Positions 5,870-8,460 of a stretch of DNA of 8,460 nt are shown in pieces. Both the position numbers and the translations under genes were made by a program. Origin of the DNA: Armatimonadota bacterium (GTDB lineage: Bacteria; Armatimonadota; UBA5829); NCBI GenBank assembly GCA_023398345.1, contig JAEWSK010000253.1, forward strand, positions 1 through 8,460, written 5' to 3'. A model generated the notes under the pieces. That model was not told the origin of the DNA. It saw nothing but the letters and a program-made list of their open reading frames with translations, and did not search any database. Positions within the stretch are counted from its first letter, which is position 1. Each line of letters begins with the position of its first letter.

Positions 5870-7042
5870 TTAGTTTGCATTTTCGGCATAGATCGGCGAC
5901 ATCTCCCGCAGTCGAGCGATAATTCCCGGTAGAGTATCGAGAACTTTCTCAATTTGCTCCGGGGTATTATCGTTACCTAAAGTCATTCGCAGTGATCCAT
6001 GCGCCTGCTCGTGTTTGAGACCGAGTGCCATCAGCACATGTGACGGATCGAGCGAGCCAGACGTGCATGCCGACCCGGACGATACGCAAATGCCGTTCAT
6101 ATCCATCAGCAATATCATCGACTCGCCTTCGACGCCCGTAAATGAGAAGTTCACATTATTGGGCAAGCGCTTCACACGGTCGCCGTTGAGCTGGACGTCT
6201 TTAATGCGAGATTCGATGCCAGTTATGAGTGCGTCTCGCAGCTTTATCGTCTTTTCGGACTCTTCACTTAGTCTCGCCTTGGCAATTTCGGCTGCTTTGC
6301 CCAGCCCAACTATCCCCGCGACGTTGTGCGTGCCCGCGCGCTTGTTGCTTTCTTGTGCGCCGCCTCGCATAAATCTCTCGACTCTTGCGCCCTTGCGTAT
6401 ATACATCGCGCCGATTCCCTTTGGACCGTATATCTTATGAGCGGAAATTGCGAGCGAGTCGCAGCCGATTTCGTCTACGCGCACGGGAATATGGCCGACG
6501 GATTGCACTGTGTCCGTATGAAAATGTATTTTGCGCTCTCGCGCGATTCGGCCTATTTCCTCGACCGGCTCTATTGTTCCAATCTCATTGTTTGCGTGCA
6601 TTATTGTAATGAGCACGGTTTGGTCATTAATTGCGTTTGCAAGCTCGTCAACGTTAACAAAGCCATTTGAGTCGACACCGAGATATGTGACTGCGTAACC
6701 TTGCTTTTCAAGTGTATGGCATGGTTCGAGTATCGCATGGTGCTCGATCTTGCACGTAATAATGTGCTTACCCTTGCTGGCCTTTGCAGAGGTTACGCCA
6801 AAAACGGCCCAGTTGTCCGACTCGGTTCCGCCGCTGGTGAAGTAGATCTCCTCCGGCAGTGCGCCTATTAAATCGGCGACCTGTTCACGAGCGATTTCGA
6901 CCGCATCCCGCGTCTCTCTTCCAAGCGAATAAAGCGTCGTAGCGCTGCCGAATTTTTCGCGCAAATACGGCATCATAGTATCCAGCACTGCACTGTCTAA
7001 CGGTGTAGTGGCGGCGTGATCGAGATATATTTCATCGCTCAT
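5870..7042 (-). CDS. iscS: Cysteine desulfurase, group I (IscS/NifS type)
   Basis: A 390-residue PLP enzyme of normal length that converts cysteine to alanine and passes the sulfur on as a persulfide for Fe-S cluster assembly and tRNA thiolation. It has YLDHAATTPLD at the N-terminus, FTSGGTESDN (68-77), EHHAILEP (100-107), HANNEIGTIEP (149-159), HTDTVQ (175-180; Asp177 and Gln180 contact PLP), SAHKIYGPKG (200-209; Lys203 is the PLP Schiff-base lysine) and SSGSACTSGSLDPSHVL (321-337; Cys326 is catalytic on the long mobile loop). That loop places it in group I. It is probably IscS- or NifS-like; the two cannot be separated by sequence here. ATG 7042 is used because GGAGGG lies 9 nt before it; the upstream TTG at 7087 gives 15 extra residues but no binding site. 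No iscU, iscR or mnmA adjoins it in the window. It is transcribed alone and ends at a terminator. Confidence 0.94.
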   Translation of the reverse strand: MSDEIYLDHAATTPLDSAVLDTMMPYLREKFGSATTLYSLGRETRDAVEIAREQVADLIGALPEEIYFTSGGTESDNWAVFGVTSAKASKGKHIITCKIEHHAILEPCHTLEKQGYAVTYLGVDSNGFVNVDELANAINDQTVLITIMHANNEIGTIEPVEEIGRIARERKIHFHTDTVQSVGHIPVRVDEIGCDSLAISAHKIYGPKGIGAMYIRKGARVERFMRGGAQESNKRAGTHNVAGIVGLGKAAEIAKARLSEESEKTIKLRDALITGIESRIKDVQLNGDRVKRLPNNVNFSFTGVEGESMILLMDMNGICVSSGSACTSGSLDPSHVLMALGLKHEQAHGSLRMTLGNDNTPEQIEKVLDTLPGIIARLREMSPIYAENAN

Positions 7043-7051
7043 AAAAACAAG

Positions 7052-7057
7052 CCCTCC
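7052..7057 (-). promoter_or_regulatory. Ribosome binding site GGAGGG for cysteine desulfurase
   Basis: Minus-strand GGAGGG lies 9 nt before the ATG at 7042 and sets that start over the upstream TTG at 7087. Confidence 0.8.
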
Positions 7058-7097
7058 GTGTTGCCCGGGTGTATGCAAAATCTTCAAGTATATTGTG

Positions 7098-7121
7098 ATA
7101 CCACATACGATGCTCTGTCAA
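7098..7121 (-). promoter_or_regulatory. Candidate cysteine desulfurase promoter
   Basis: Perfect -35 TTGACA (7116-7121, minus strand) is followed after about 18 nt by CACAAT, which matches four of six -10 bases; a TATACT lies a few bases further on but too far from the -35. The -10 assignment is therefore uncertain. It lies in the divergent gap shared with the phosphatase gene. Confidence 0.35.
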
Positions 7122-7144
7122 GCTCGCACGCGCAATCGGCAAAG

Positions 7145-7153
7145 TGGTAAAAT
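7145..7153 (+). promoter_or_regulatory. Candidate extended -10 promoter of the phosphatase gene
   Basis: TGGTAAAAT is an extended -10 element (TG-N-TAAAAT) that needs no strong -35, and none is visible. Transcription would begin near 7160, giving a leader of about 30 nt before ATG 7191. Confidence 0.4.
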
Positions 7154-7177
7154 AGGGTATCCTCCAGTAAATGCAAT

Positions 7178-7181
7178 GGAG
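7178..7181 (+). promoter_or_regulatory. Ribosome binding site GGAG for the phosphatase gene
   Basis: GGAG lies 9 nt before ATG 7191, supporting this start over in-frame ATGs upstream. Confidence 0.65.
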
Positions 7182-7190
7182 AAACACACA

Positions 7191-8378
7191 ATGACCGGCA
7201 ACGCGCGATATGCAGGATATAGGCTAATAGAATTTTCACCGGCAACAAAGTCGACGCTTGAGAAAGTGGCCGAGCGTCTTAGCCCGCTGGAAGACGATAT
7301 TCTTAAGGGTTGGTTGTTGCGCCAGTTTGCGTCCTGGCAGCCACCGGGTCTTGGACGCGAGGAACTCGGTGATATATTCGGCGGCGTGCTGAGCAGTATT
7401 TTGCAATGCATGCGCGACGGCAACCTCGATGTTTGTATAGATGCTCTCGAGCAAGCCGGTGCTTATCTCGCCACCCGGCAGTTCCCGTTTAGCGCGCTCG
7501 TCATAACAGTGCATTTTCTTGAGGAAACGTATATTCCTTTCCTTCTCGATCCGCCATCGCCCGATTTGCGCAAGTGGCTGTTGGAGATGGACGAATTTTT
7601 GCATGTGGGGCTTGCGGCTATAGCCAATGCCTACTTCGAGGCCTATCGCACGGAGCTTTTGGAGCAAGTGGAAATTGGACGCATCGTCCAAGAGGGGCTG
7701 CTGGGACATGTGCCAAGGCGAGCAGCCGATCTGGAAGTTGCGCATGTATACATTTCTGCAAAAGATCAGGCCCAACTAGGCGGAGACTTTTTGGACTCAT
7801 TTGAGCTGGATTGCGGATCGACTTTGTTTGTCATTGGCGATCTCTCTGGCCACGGATTGGAAGCGGCAGCCGATTCCGTTATGCTTCGCTCACTGTTTAG
7901 AGGCTTTATGCGCGAGAACCCAGACCCGGCCAACGCGATGGCGAGACTGAATTATATTATACGTTCAGATATGGCGCCGGGCGATTTCGCAACCGCGCTT
8001 GCGCTGCTTTATGATCGTGATGGAAAATTTAGAATAGTCAACGCGGGCCATCCGTATCCGGTACTTTGTGACGGCGCATGCCATATGGTAGAAATGCATG
8101 GCCCCGCGCTGGCAATTCTCGAAGACTCGGACTATTCAATAGAAAGTTTGAACATGGCTCCCGGTGGAGTGCTTGTGGCCTATACCGACGGTTTGACTGA
8201 GGCGCGCAGCAAAGACGGCATGTTCGGCGATGAGAGAGTATTAAAGACAGTCACACGCATGCATGACGCGTCTGCTCGCGCAATTGCCGAACAGTTAATC
8301 GACGATGCCCAACGCCATGCCGGTGGCAAATTCTCCGACGACGTAGCACTTTTGGTCATAAAACGTGACTTATCCTAA
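7191..8378 (+). CDS. RsbU/SpoIIE-type PP2C serine phosphatase with N-terminal helical domain
   Basis: A 395-residue cytoplasmic protein with no membrane segment. Residues about 18-165 are alpha-helical and may be a sensory or partner-binding domain similar to RsbR/RsbU N-termini; this assignment is tentative. Residues 180-392 are a SpoIIE-type PP2C phosphatase domain: GGDF (197-200, Asp199), GDLSGHG (216-222, Asp217), FATAL (266-270), NAGHPYP (284-290), YTDGLTE (331-337, Asp333) and FSDDVALLVI (381-390). All expected metal-binding aspartates are present, so it should be active, probably dephosphorylating a Ser on an STAS anti-anti-sigma partner. No STAS or anti-sigma kinase gene is in the window. 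ATG 7191 is chosen because GGAG (7178-7181) is 9 nt upstream; ATG 7176 and a far upstream frame opening at 7095 lack such sites, and the latter would start before the promoter. It ends one base from the converging gene on the right. Confidence 0.92.
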   Translation: MTGNARYAGYRLIEFSPATKSTLEKVAERLSPLEDDILKGWLLRQFASWQPPGLGREELGDIFGGVLSSILQCMRDGNLDVCIDALEQAGAYLATRQFPFSALVITVHFLEETYIPFLLDPPSPDLRKWLLEMDEFLHVGLAAIANAYFEAYRTELLEQVEIGRIVQEGLLGHVPRRAADLEVAHVYISAKDQAQLGGDFLDSFELDCGSTLFVIGDLSGHGLEAAADSVMLRSLFRGFMRENPDPANAMARLNYIIRSDMAPGDFATALALLYDRDGKFRIVNAGHPYPVLCDGACHMVEMHGPALAILEDSDYSIESLNMAPGGVLVAYTDGLTEARSKDGMFGDERVLKTVTRMHDASARAIAEQLIDDAQRHAGGKFSDDVALLVIKRDLS

Positions 8379-8379
8379 A

Positions 8380-8460
8380 TTACTTTGCCTCCAGCGCTTT
8401 GTCTACGGCCGAAGTGATTGTCTGAAACAGCTTTTGGCTATGAGCCGCCGATACAACTTC
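8380..8460 (-). CDS. C-terminal 26 residues of an unidentified protein (truncated by the window edge)
   Basis: A minus-strand frame open from the window edge to TAA at 8380-8382 reads EVVSAAHSQKLFQTITSAV then DKALEAK. The stretch is rich in Ala, Lys and Glu and could form an amphipathic helix. The stop lies one base past the stop of the phosphatase gene, a typical tight convergent junction. The family cannot be recognised from so short a piece, and the reading is supported mainly by the open frame and its position. Confidence 0.5.
   Translation of the reverse strand, partial: EVVSAAHSQKLFQTITSAVDKALEAK

Noticed and set aside
6015..6440. Plus-strand frame of 141 residues inside the cysteine desulfurase gene
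   Set aside because: Shadow of a strongly conserved enzyme on the other strand.
7236..7775. Antisense frame of 179 residues inside the phosphatase gene
   Set aside because: It lies wholly opposite a gene with clear catalytic motifs; no binding site or domain supports it.

Overview
The window is chromosomal DNA of moderate GC from a bacterium with an outer membrane. Two genes carry Sec signals and one is a small beta-barrel that ends in an aromatic residue. The mtaB-HIT pair resembles Firmicutes gene order, while the barrel, the Cys-rich secretory protein and the orphan PP2C phosphatase point to a diderm of the Terrabacteria kind. Armatimonadota is my best guess, from general impression only and not proven here.

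Layout. On the minus strand, 1-1292 holds a mutarotase-family gene that overlaps, by one base, a HAD sugar-phosphatase/phosphomutase gene running off the left edge. A 281-bp gap follows. Next, on the plus strand, is an exported Cys/Pro-rich protein with a C-terminal ferritin-like helical domain (1574-2785). It converges on a small outer-membrane barrel gene (minus, 2866-3549), and the two share a strong bidirectional terminator. The gap after that is not empty: it holds the frameshifted and truncated remains of a choloylglycine-hydrolase (Ntn amidase) gene on the plus strand (about 3675-4035). The minus strand then carries a HIT-family nucleotide-binding protein coupled to mtaB (a tRNA ct6A/t6A methylthiotransferase), a terminator, and a group I cysteine desulfurase. 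A divergent promoter region leads to a plus-strand RsbU/SpoIIE-type phosphatase. Its stop lies one base from the stop of a gene entering from the right edge on the minus strand.

How the genes relate. The cysteine desulfurase makes persulfide sulfur for Fe-S clusters and tRNA thiolation, and MtaB needs two 4Fe-4S clusters and sulfur, so these neighbours plausibly serve one pathway although a terminator separates them. Mutarotase plus HAD suggests sugar-anomer or sugar-phosphate handling. The secreted Cys-rich protein and the barrel are the least understood genes. I see no defence system, CRISPR array, IS element, tRNA or rRNA. The most interesting items are the Cys/Pro-rich ferritin-like protein, the amidase remnant, and the duplicated 3' end of the barrel gene.
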